DNA of 64,000 nt from Crocodylus rhombifer (lineage: Eukaryota > Chordata > Crocodylia > Crocodylidae): contig JAVSML010000043.1 of NCBI GenBank assembly GCA_038503035.1, positions 319,411 to 383,410 on the forward strand. Direction: 5' to 3'. Both the position numbers and the translations under genes were made by a program. The stretch's first letter is position 1; the number at the start of each line of letters is the position of its first letter. Shown here piece by piece: positions 24,601-36,600 of the stretch. The notes under the pieces are model-generated. The model had not been told where the DNA came from. It did no database searches and worked only from the letters and a program-made list of their open reading frames with translations.

Positions 24601-27600
24601 TTCTTTAAGGTGACTTGGCTGGACTTTTTGAAGGGTTCTTGGCTGGAGTCTTCTCAGGAGTCTTGGCTGCAGGTTTTTCTGGAGTCTTGTCTGCTTTCTT
24701 AAAGAAAGTGTCCAAGGAAGTTTGGACAGATTCATAGATGTAGAGTCAGAAGGGACCTAAGTAGATCATCAAGTCCGACCCCCCCACCCTGGGCAGGAGA
24801 GAATACTGGGTTCATATGGAGGTAATTGTCAAGCCTTCTCTTAAAGACCCCCAGGGTAGGAGCCAGCACCACTTCCTTTGGAAGTCGGTTCAAGATCCTA
24901 GCTGCCCTGACTGTGAAGTAGTGTCTTCTAATGTCCAGCCTGAACCTACTCTCTAGCAACTTATGGCTGTTATTCCTTGTTACACCAGGAGGTGCACGGG
25001 TGAACAGGGTCTCTCCCATGCTCCACTGGTCCCCCCGGTAAGTTTGTAGATGGCCACCAGGTTCCCTCTCAGCCTTCTCTTGTGAAAGCTGGATAGATTC
25101 AGGTCTCATAGCCTCCGATCGTAGGGCCTGTCCTGCTGCCCCCGACCATGCGAGTGGCCTCCTCTGGACCCTCTCCATGCTGTCCACATCCCTCCTGAAG
25201 TGCAGCGCCCAGAACTGGATGCAGTACTCCAGCTGTGGCCTGACCAGTGTCACATAGAGGGGGAGGATCACCTCCTTGGCTCTGCTTGTGATGCATCTAT
25301 GGATGCACGACAAGGTGTGGTTGGCCTTCCTGACTGCATCCTCACATTGGTAGCCCCTGATCATTTTGGAATCGGTAATGACTCCAAGATCCTTTTCTGC
25401 CACTGTGCATTCAAGGCAGAAGTTCCCCAGCCTGTAGGTCTGCTGCTGGTTCTTACTGCCCAAGTGCAGCACCTTGCACTTGTCAGTATTGAATCCTATC
25501 CTATTCTCATTTGCCCACCCCTGTAACCTGTCCAGGTTCAGCTGTATGCTGTCCCTCCCTTCTAGCATGCCCACCTCACCCCCAGATCTTGGTGTCGTCA
25601 GTGAATTTGACACTGTCTCTCACCTCATTCTCATTAAAAAGCTAGGTGACTGTGGCACTGATGCCTACACAGTCAGATGGATAGCAAATTGGCTGACGGA
25701 CTGCACCCAGAGTGTGGTGGTGGACGGGTCATTTTTGACCTGGAGGGATGTGGGCAGTGGAGGGATGTGGGCAGTGGGGTCCCCGAGGGCTCGGTCTTTG
25801 GGCCCGCACTGTTTAATCTCTTTATTAGAAACTTGGATGAGGGATGAAAAGCACCCTGTTCAAAGGCCTTCCTGAAGTCCAGAAAGACTACATCCACCGC
25901 GACACCTGCGTTCAGTGATTTTGTGACCTGATCATAGAAGGCCATCATGTTGGTCTGACGGGACCTGCCCTTAATGAAACCATGCTGGTTGCCCCTGAGC
26001 ATCGTCCCCCCTGCTGGTCCTTCCCAGATGTCCTCCAGGGACACGGCTGATGCAGCAAACTTGTTCGCTGGTGTGGTCTCAAATCGGATCAAGCAGTGTA
26101 AAGTCGAAACTGACGTCAGAAAGTTGAAACGGTGTCAGTTTATAAATGTTGTAAGTGCAAAACATTGTAACTCGAAACACTGTAAGTTGAGGACTGCCTG
26201 TACAGTATAAGCTCTGTTACCCAGCATCCATAGAGAGCTGGGGGTGCCGGTTAATCAAAAATGCTGGTTATCTAAGAGTTTATCTCCAGCAGGTTGGAGG
26301 CAACTTTGCCAGTGCACCAGCGCTTTCACTCCCTGGCATCAGTGTGCTGGGGGACAGCAAGGGGGGCCCTGCTCAGGCTGCTTTGCCCTGGACCCTGGTC
26401 CTTAAGGAAGAAGTGGGACTCTGCAAAACCAGAAATGCCACGGTGGGACTTCTGGTTTTGCTTTTGCCGCCTCAATCCACAGCCATAAACAACAGATGCC
26501 GTCTATGACAGATGCCGTTAATCGAGCATTCTGGATGGTAAAGTGCCGGATAACACAGCTTTTACTCTACAATGAAGGAAATGCATTTTACATTTTTAGA
26601 ATTATGTTGACATACTCTGAAATAAAGCATTGGTTTGAAATGCAAAGTCAACACATTCCAGAGATCTAGAAACATTTCAACTTTTATTTTTTTTTGAACG
26701 AGTAAATTATGCTTGTGAAATAATTCATGCAGCCCTTTATATAGGCAGGGGTACTATGTTTCCCTTTATATATGTAAGGGAAAGTAGGAAGATGTTGTTA
26801 AGAAAAGGTAGTTAGAAATAAAGTGTATATGGACTATTGAAGGATTTAGCTGCCTATGTCCTTACCAATCACATCGATGAAATCTTAGATCTACCAGCCT
26901 TAACAATTTTTCTTGTTTGTGAAAATATGAGCTATGTAGCTTAGTCTCTTGGAAAAAGTACTGAGATCTTTAGGAGCCTGTTGGTGGGAATTGAGTTCTT
27001 TTTACCAACACTTTTCAGGGCTTATCTCTTAGCACTGAACTTGAAGTTCTCTCCCATCTCATCACTTCCGATTTTTTAAGTCGAGGAAATCTACAGATAT
27101 ATCGTTAGTCTTCTTCATTTTATTGTCAGCCACTAGGCGGCAACATTTACACATTTACTTGAGGAGAAGCAGTCCTCTCCCTATAGTTCAGGTTGTAGCC
27201 AGGTTCCCTTACAGTCCCTAATTTCATCTAATAGCATAACTCCAGCTGAGAAGCAAGGGTTGGCCTGAAGTTCGCTATATATTTTCTAAACAGAAAGAAG
27301 ATATTTTCTTGCAAAGTTTAAACAAAATCGGCCAAACAATTGTTGAGTTATAGGCCTAAAAAAAACCTCTTCATAGGAACCCATTCAGTAAGAGGTCCAT
27401 GTCACACCCACCTTTCCACTATAAACTGTATTCAGTTCTCGTACACCTTGTGCACAGAAGAGCTGTTTCTGCCAGTCCTTTCAAGGCATTCAAGAATAGG
27501 GTATGTTTGTTTTTTCAGGGAGAAAAAAATCCCAGTTTTTAAGTTATAAATGCTTTAAAATGACACCTTTTCACAGTCATGATTCATCACCAACCTTTCA

Positions 27601-30600
27601 GTGTCCTTCTGGCTAAAATCTTCTGTGCAGTTAAACTTTCCCACTGTTCCTGACATTTAAATGTATGGCGAGCTGGGCACTGACCATCTTAAAAACAATC
27701 ACAAAGTTTATGTAGCCTCAAAACGGCCAACAGCTCTGCACTGGAAAGAGAATGGGAGCCTTATCTCTGGTTCCCAAATATCTCAGCTTACTGCAAGCAG
27801 GATGATCTGGGGACCCAGAGAAGCTCTGGTCTTTCAAAGCTTTGTGGGGTAAATCTAGAGGCAGGCACACACCCACACGTACACAAACACACACACACTG
27901 CTATAGTTGCTACCATATACTTATACACAACTCCTCCCAGGCATTTAAAAGCATAGAAATAAAGTGGTGTGGGGAGGCAGATAAATATTGGGAGTCACTT
28001 ATAGTTCAGACCTGTTGGACAGAAACTCAAACTTGAAAATGCAGAGACAGTGTTATTATTTGACTGAGACGCCAAAACTAATCACCATATCCGTTTCTGT
28101 GACTCAGTTTTACCGTCTGCAAGATTGGCTTAGCAGCGTTCGCTTTCAGCACAAGAAAGAACTGAAAGTACAATAGGTGCCTGGGGCTGGGAATCGTAGA
28201 GCAGTACTGCTACTTTGCTTGATGGGATAAAAGAGGGGTGCCAAAGAAATGTCCTCCAAATGAGCCAGTCAACAACCTCTCCACCAGTTGATGCTGCCCT
28301 CCGCTATCTTCACTTGATCCCTGCCTGTCATGCTGCTGAAGCTCTGATGCATGTGGGACTGTTTCTCAGCTTGGTGTTGTCTGTACAGATCTAGGACCTG
28401 CAAGCCCAAAAGTGCCAGTGCTCTTTCGCCATTGACCTTGGTAAATGTCCCTATGGTTTGGAAGTGCTATCAGGGTGTAAATTGCAGTGGTCTCGGTGTA
28501 GGGTTTCAAAGCCAGCTTGGGCCTCTTCCGCTTGGGGGATGGGTTGTGGTTCCATCTTGCCTAGTTTGTGCTCACAAATGCCTTATACAAGCTCCCAGTT
28601 GAGCCCAGCTGCCAGCATTTAATTCTTGATCTAGGCATAGCTTTGCTCAGTGCTTTGGAAACATGTACCTCTGAAGAGTCAGGTGGTTAAAGGATTGCCC
28701 TAGCCCATGTTAGCTTGCACCAAATGACTCTAGGTAAATGTTGGGCACAATGAGGTGTGTATTCCTTGTTCCCAAACACTAGACAGAGCTGCACTGTCTG
28801 CCCTCCAAGGAGCACAAGGGGAACATAACATGCACCAGAGATAGGTGGGGAGAGTGATGGATTCACCCACACCCATTCCAAAACCAGTGCACAGACGGAT
28901 GCAAAACCCTCTTCTCCGTCGCTAAGACTCAGTCCCACTCTGCCGCCTCCTTTGTGCTGCTGTGGGGGTGCAAAGAGGCTGCAAGGCAGGCAGGTGTATT
29001 CATAGATTTCATAGACATTAGGGCTGGAAGGGACCTCGGGAGATCATCGAGTCCAGCCCCCTGCCCAAAGGGCAGGAAGTCAGCTGGGGTCATAGGATCC
29101 CAGCAAGATAAGCATCCAATTTACTCTTGAAGGTGTTCAATGTAGGCGCTTGAACCACCTCCGCTGGCAGACTGTTCCAGCCCTTGGGGGCTCGGACAGT
29201 AAAGAAATTCTTCCTTATGTCCAGCCTGAAACGGTCTTGCAGGAGTTTGTGACCGTTCGACCTCGTCATCCCTCGGGGCGCTCTGGTGAACAGATGTTCC
29301 CCCAGATCCTGGTGGTCACCCCTGATAAACTTGTAGGTGGCCATCAGATCACCCCTGAGCCTGCGCTTTTCCAGGCTAAAGAGTCCCATGGCTCTCAGCC
29401 TGTCATCGTAAGATCTGTTTTCCTGACCTCTGATCATGCGCGTGGCTCTCCTCTGGACTCTCTCAAGCTTCTTCACATCCTTTTTGAATTGTGGAGCCCA
29501 AAACTGGACGCAGTACTCCAGCTGCGGCCTCACCAAGGCCGAGTACAAGGGGAGAATGACGTCCCAGGATTTGCTCGAGAAGCATCTATGGATGCACGCC
29601 AGCATTTTGGTCGCTTTACTAGCCGCAGCATCGCATTGCAGGCTCATGTTCATCTTGTGGTCAATGAACATTGGGAATTCCCATCATCTAAGACCCCCAC
29701 AAGGCTGTGTGTGGAACAGCCTAGCATGTTGGTGTCTTAGAGGCTTGGTCATCTGGGTTAGACCAGCCATGAAGCTTCATTAACTTATGCAGCGAGAGAG
29801 ATTGGCTGCAGGCCAGCTCTAGCATAAGAGTAGCATCAATCTCCTTTTCCTGCACTCAGATTGTGCATGGAATCAAGTGAGGGCCTCTCAGTCTCTCCGG
29901 AGCCTTGCGTATTCAATTCCAGTTGAACATTATCTTTTCCCGGTAATGAACTATTCTTACACTGTTTTTAAGTAAACTGCCACATGCAGAATCTATGTTT
30001 TATCTGGAAACACAATGGATGCATCTACAGGACATATTTATCATGGAGCTGCCTAATTAGCTCCTCAGTAAAGTCTCCACATCTACATATGCGGCCTTAT
30101 TAGGTCACAGTAAATTAATAAGTGCCACCATAGTACTTGTAAATACAAATATTAACCTATAGCAGCATTATTTACTGCACAGCAATGCACATGTAGATGC
30201 TGACAGGGCTGCCTCAGTGCGGGGTTTGCCTGCTAACTGGCCCTGCACTGATGTACCCTTGTGCCCCAGCCAGCCCCTCTGCAGCATGATGAGCCAGATC
30301 AGAGCAGCCCCGGGCTGGCCCCCTGGCCCAGCTCAACGTGGTGCAACCCCGAGCGCACAAGTAATTACAGTGCCCAGGAGCAATAAATTCTGATGCAATA
30401 TGCTCCAGAGTTTATTGCTTTGCATTAATTGCACACACAAATGCACCTGGTGATGACCACATCTTTGTCAGCATAACTTTGCTGACCAGCATAGTTTCCG
30501 TCTAATGTAGGACTTGAGCATTGAATGGTTTCTTTGGAGAATATTTGCCAAGAACTTAGTCACAGAAAATATTGGGTATATAGGATCTTGTGCTTTATGG

Positions 30601-33600
30601 GCCGAGCGAGTGTAACTTTAGAAAGTATCAGATGAGCAGAGAGCACAGCGGTTTGAAAGGACCGCGATGAAGCAGTTTCTGGCATGTAGTTAGGGTAGCT
30701 TATCTTACTTCTACCATAAGAGGACAGCTCTTTCTAAGTCCCAAACTCACCATCAGTCCATCTTCTGCATTGTTGTGGAAAACACTGGGCATCAGTCTAG
30801 ACCTCCAGGAACCTGAAGATGTCCAAGATCTGCTCTAATGTAGCATCTTCCTTGGTTGTTTCCAAAACCCTCATCAGGCTCAGCAGCAAATGGGAGTTTA
30901 GCAGAGGAAGATCTGACAATTGAGAGAATGAGACTGGGAAAACATGTATACAAGTTGTTCTGCTCTCTTAGATGATTCAAGACAAATCAAAGGATTCAAG
31001 ACACTAGATCCATCTAGAAGTCTCTTCTCTCTTTCCATATACTGACCATTCATTGCTCTGACTCCTAAGAGTAATGCCAGCAAAGCCAGCAGAGCTGTTC
31101 AGATGTAAAAGTTTATTAGCAGACAAGTTAAAGAGGATCAAACAGAATTTTAAAAAGAATGAATGTGGTATGTACATATTTGCATTCGGGTGGGACTTTG
31201 TGGCACATCTCTCTTATTTACGGCCTTCATAGTTTTCATCCTGCTTATTGCACTTGCGGCAGCAGCGTGAAATTAAAACTTAGGAAGCTGAAGTGTGAAA
31301 TGATAAATATTTAGTGTTGAAAAGAGCTGGCGAAACAAGGGAGCATCTGTTCCAGGCATTTGCAGAACTTCAGAAATACCCACGCGACCTAATCTTCTGA
31401 AGCAAACATCAAACAGCCTCGCCTGTCAGCATTGTGATCTCGAGCGATGAAGGATTTCTTATCAACAAGCTTTTTGCAGTGTCGTTTCCTTCATTTTTAT
31501 CCCTGCTGCCCATGGGGAATCCCTCTGGAGGCCCTGGAAAACCTAATATGTGAGTGACCACCATGCTGGCGTGGCCAGTGGATCAATAGTAAGGATCATT
31601 GCATTGTGTGGCACACAATACTGATGGGCAGCAAAGCCAAAAGGACCTGGGGTGCAACAATATTTGTCTGTTGGCAGCAGTAAAAAATGAAACATCATAG
31701 GAGAGGAGCCCACATATCAGCTGGATAAGTGCAGCTGGAAGTATAGCTACATAGGTGACACGAAGTATAGCTGTGAAACCCAGCCCTGTCCTGGGCTGCA
31801 CTAGGGGAACCTGCAATATTTATAGCCTTCCCTATGAAAGAGGTATTAATAACATAGACTACATGGTGCTTTATAGACATGCCCTTCTAATCCTTTAGGT
31901 CAGGGGTGGCCAGCCTGCAGCAAGGCACCACAAGTGGCACGGGCAGTCTGTGTGCGTGTACGCAGAAGATCAGGGAGGAGTTAGCATTCCCCAAAAAGCA
32001 GATAGCAAAGCAGCAAATTGGGCAGGGAGTACGGGAAAGGAAGGAAGCAGAATGGAAGGAAACAGTAAGCAGAGCAGCTGGTCATGCAGGAAGCCCAGGG
32101 CTGGAGGCAAAAAGCAGAGCAGCAGGTTGGGAAGGGGAGGAGGATTGGAGTGGTCCTTGGGAAAGGTGTGGGGCTGATTTGAAGCAAAAAGATCAGCCCT
32201 CATTGCTTTAGCTTGTGTAAAAGCAGTTGGTTTGATCTTGGTTTCATTGAAGGCAGAGCTGTCAAACTCAAAGAGCTGGTGGACTGGATGTGGTCTGTAG
32301 CACTTCTCGCCGTGGCTCCCAGAGCTGCTGTGTTGACAACTACTTGGCTGCTGGCAGCCATGGCTAGAAACCCCACAGACCAAACTATCAACCTCTGTGG
32401 GTTGGATGCAGCCCCCAGGCCATATGTTTGGTAAAACTCTGTCCCTGGCAATGCCTCTGTATGCAGTGATGTCTGTCACTGGGAGCTTGAATTCATTACC
32501 AAAGTGATGGATTGTGGAACACCCCTAAATACCAGTGGTTAATTAGGGAATTTTCCTGTCTTTTTTACATCAGATAACTAACCTATAGTGGAAACTAGAA
32601 CCAGAGCAGTGCAGATGTCTTTAAAGATTTAATTTTATCTTGTTTGTGCTGAAGCTCAGGAAAATAATTGATGGTGAATGTTCCTGTCTGAATATGCAGT
32701 CAGTCACTCGTTTGGCTGAAAGCAGGCCCTGGAGTTTTTTCTTGTATAATACTTAGGGAATGTTTGTGATTTTAGAAAAACTCCTGTGTGTTGCCAGAGG
32801 ATTTAAAGAATTTCTACCTGATGACCGACGGCTTCCACATGACATGGAGCGTGAAGATAGATGGTAAGTCTGGTTGTGTCCTCCCCGCTAATATAGTCCC
32901 TTCAGTGCATTCTGTCTTTCCGTGATACTATTTCCTTTTCGCTTAGATTCTCCCCTCTTTCTGTGTGTCCAAAGTGTTTTCTTTTTTAATTTGATCACAG
33001 CTTAGCAAAGTCTTACATCTAACTTAACCAGAACCACAGAGCCTGTGTCATTCTTAATAATAAACACCACTGCTTCTGCCTTTCGTCTTGATGGCTTTAG
33101 CCGGCTGTTTCTGGGTAATTCAATCATTGGATGTAGAAAATTGTAATGAAAATTTCCCTTGATAAATCCGGACTTCTGCACAAAATTTGGAGTCAGCATG
33201 AGGAGAGCCTTGATAATAACAGATGAACGCAAGTGCAAGTTCTGTTCGTGATGCAGAAGGTGGCAAATTGTCTTAGTGGTCGCACCCAGAGAGCAGTAGT
33301 AGATGTGTCGGTATCGGCCTGGAAGGATGTGGGTAGTGGGGTCCGGCAGGGTTTGGGCCTTGGACCTGTACTCTTCAATATCTTCATCAGTGACTTGGGT
33401 GTGGGGGTGAAGGGTATTCTGTCCAAGTATGCAGACGATACTAAATTGTGGGGTGAAGCTCACGCTCCGGGGGCAGACCTAGACAGTTAGAAAAGTGGGC
33501 AGTACGCAATAGGGTGCAGTACAACAAGGACAGGTGCAGAGTGCTGGGGCACAAAAATATCCAGCACACCTCCTGCCTGGGAAGTCGCCCTCCCAGCAGC

Positions 33601-36600
33601 ACAGAAGCAAAAAGGGATTTCAGAGTCATAGTGGACTCCAAGATGAACATGAGTCATTAGTGTGATGAAATCATCAACAAAGCTAGCTGCACTTTATCAT
33701 GCATCAGCAGATGCGAGATGAATAGACCCAAGGAGGTGATACTTCCCCTCCATGAGGCATTGATCAGACCGCAGTTGGAGTACTGTGTCCAGGTTTGGGC
33801 GCCGTACTTCAAGAAAGACGTTGATAGACTCGAGGGTTCAGAGGAGTGCCAATCATATGGTTAGGGGCTTACAGGACAAGCCCTACGAGGAAAGACTGGG
33901 GGACCTGGAACTCTTCAGCCTCCACAAGAGAGGGGGGATCTTGTGGCCACCTACAAATTCATCAGGGGGACACGGCAAGGGATCAAAGATGCTCTGTTCA
34001 CCAGGGCGCCTCTTGGGGTAGCAAGGAACAATGGTCACAAACTGACAGCAGATTTAGGCTAGACATCAGGAAAAACTTCACGGTAAGGGTGGCCAAAATT
34101 TGGAATGGCTTTCAAGGGAGGTGGTGCTCTCCCCTACCTTGGGGGTCTTTAGGAGAAGGCTGGATAGGCACCCAGCTGGGGTCATCTGACCCCAGCGCTC
34201 TTTCCTGCCCAGGCAGGGGGTCAGACTCTGATCTGTTGAGGTCCCTTCCAGCCCTAGCATCTATGAATCTATAAGGCTCAAGCCTGAAGTGTGTCCATAT
34301 GTAGGACTCCAGCTGGAAACTTTCTGTGCCTAGAATTTGCTAGGATCCAGTCTGTGGTTCTTAGGTTTTATTTTTGTTGACATGAATGCCAATACGTGCT
34401 GTGCTAGCCCAGTTATGACCCCGATGATCACATAAATGAATACATAAGTCACAGATTTCACTCAGCAGTAGAAACCTGGCTGATTTAAAGTATTCAAAAA
34501 GCAACGTGTACTTTGAACGAGGCCTCACCACCACTTCTTGGGGTTTCATAAATAAATCTCTGGCTTGAGAATAAATCAACCTGGGAGTTTCTGACTGCCA
34601 TGGATGCTTTTGAAAAAAATCACCTGATTTCTGTTGGCTTGCACTCAGCATCCATGAAAAAAGGATAGTTGCACTTCCCTTCCTCATCTGACTGTCATGT
34701 GGCTCCATCCATTCTGTTTTATGCAATGCCGGCAATGAGCACCAAAGAAAAGCCTGCACATAAATACACATCCTGTTTTGCCTCTCCTGCCTCCCTGAAG
34801 TTTTATGATGAGATAGTGTCTTAGCTCAAGTAATGTGACTGCTTTCATCTCCGAGCTAGAAGAAGATCACAAGTTTAACAAAGTCCTCCCAAATAGCTTC
34901 TCGGGAGGCCCGCAATGTTAGCCTGCTCTTCAGCTCACATGTAACCTCTGGTTTTCAGTTGGCCTCATGCATTTTATGCCATTTTTAGTCACATCTGACT
35001 TGATGGGAGTAGACAACAACTGAACAGCTTTGCAAAGGTAATACAACAGGTGTTAGCTGAGCCCCAGATACCACGGTGGCGATCTAACTGAGAACAACAT
35101 TGGAATGAAGGTCCTGATCCTACAATCGCTGAAGTAGTGGGAGTTTTACATTACACAGTGATACAAACAGTTGCAGCCCCTGGCATTGATTCAGACCTCA
35201 CTCCCGCGTAACTCCACTGGCTTCAGTGGAATTACTCCAGCAATGGTAGGATTGGGCCCTCTCTCCTCCATCTCTGCCTGGCAAGAAAAGAAACGCTCTT
35301 TTACTCTGAAGTAAGGACCTTGCCCAAATTATACAGGTGCTTGCCATTTCCACCAGTAAACATGGGGTACACTTTTCTCCTTGTGGACTTTCATGCCAGA
35401 AGCAACACCAGTGCTCCAGCTTTGGCTGCCCACTGATCTCCAGGTGGAGCCAAATGCTATGACCTACAGAGCCCCATAATGTTCTGAGACCTTTTTAGTG
35501 GACTGACACCTCCCCTGCCATCCTCTGGGAACTGCATAACTCAATCTGTAGATGACTGACTATGGTCTGGAAGGACTGGCTTTGATCCCAGGTGAGGGTG
35601 GTGGGTTTCTACTCATTGCTTCCGCTTCCAGCATAGCCCTGAGGCCCTCCCAGCCTCCTATCCAATGGGTCCCCACCGCTACCCGGGGCTAAAGGCAGCT
35701 GGAGCATGGTGCCGACCACATCACCTCGTGTGGAGGTTAAAGAAACAATGAAGCACTGCCTCAACAGCTTGTAAAGGGCACGCCTTTACCTTTACTGCCC
35801 TACTCTGCACTGTTGCATTCAAATGAGAAACCTGATTTGGAGCTTGCTCCATACAAAAGAAGGGGAGCTTCTGGCATGATGGTATCAGATGAATACCAGA
35901 GCCTGGAGTAATTACACTCCCAGGCCTGCTTCAAGATTCAGCTCTTCTGCCATGAGTGGAGGATTGGCCCAAAAGAAAAGATCTCCTCCACTTCTTTTGC
36001 TGCTAGGACATGTTGATTATCAGTCTCACAACTGTGCATTACAGATACCGCCATGCCTCTGGGCTCCATGATGATTAACAGCATCTCCAGACTAAGCCGA
36101 CTGGGCAGCTCATCGCTATATGCTTTGCCCAATGCTCCAACACTTGCTGACTTGGAAGATGATACCGATGAGGAAGGTACTGTCTTTGGGGCTGCGGTTG
36201 GGGTGGGACACACAGCTGTTACGACATGCTTTACATGATGGGTTAGGATAAACTGCCTTTCTGCAGAATATGTTTAGTTGCACTTTGACAGTAGGGACAG
36301 AGAGGTCACAGGTCACTCTTAAGAAGACCCATTGCTTGCTGTCGTCCTGAGACCGGATGGAAACAGTCCTAGATCCTCAAAGGAATCTAAACTCATGGTA
36401 GAGGTGATATCTTTTATTAAACTAGCTAGATTTTAGCAAACAAATTTTGCAACAAAAAAAAATTTGGTCTAATAAAAAATACCACCTCTGCCATGAGTTC
36501 TGATTCCTTTTGCCTCTAGAGTAATACGGCTACAACCTGGATACCTGACTAGATCGTCAAAAGAATTTAGCTGCCTAGCTCTCATGCAAATCTGTAGGAA

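Larger units (their letters stand above)
23836..32775 (+). other. TPGS2: TPGS2 intron 2
   Basis: Contains the Tigger/CR1 composite (24356-26200), a second Tigger-like MITE, a CA-rich microsatellite (27865-27900), CR1 at 29001-29672, a MITE-like region (30013-30455) and possible hAT remnants at 31902-32440. The stretches 26570-27860, 27900-29000 and 30456-31900 show no feature I can name. Confidence 0.7.

Noticed and set aside
31970..32479. 169-codon open frame, minus strand
   Set aside because: Overlaps likely hAT remnants; serine/leucine-rich with no recognisable domain.
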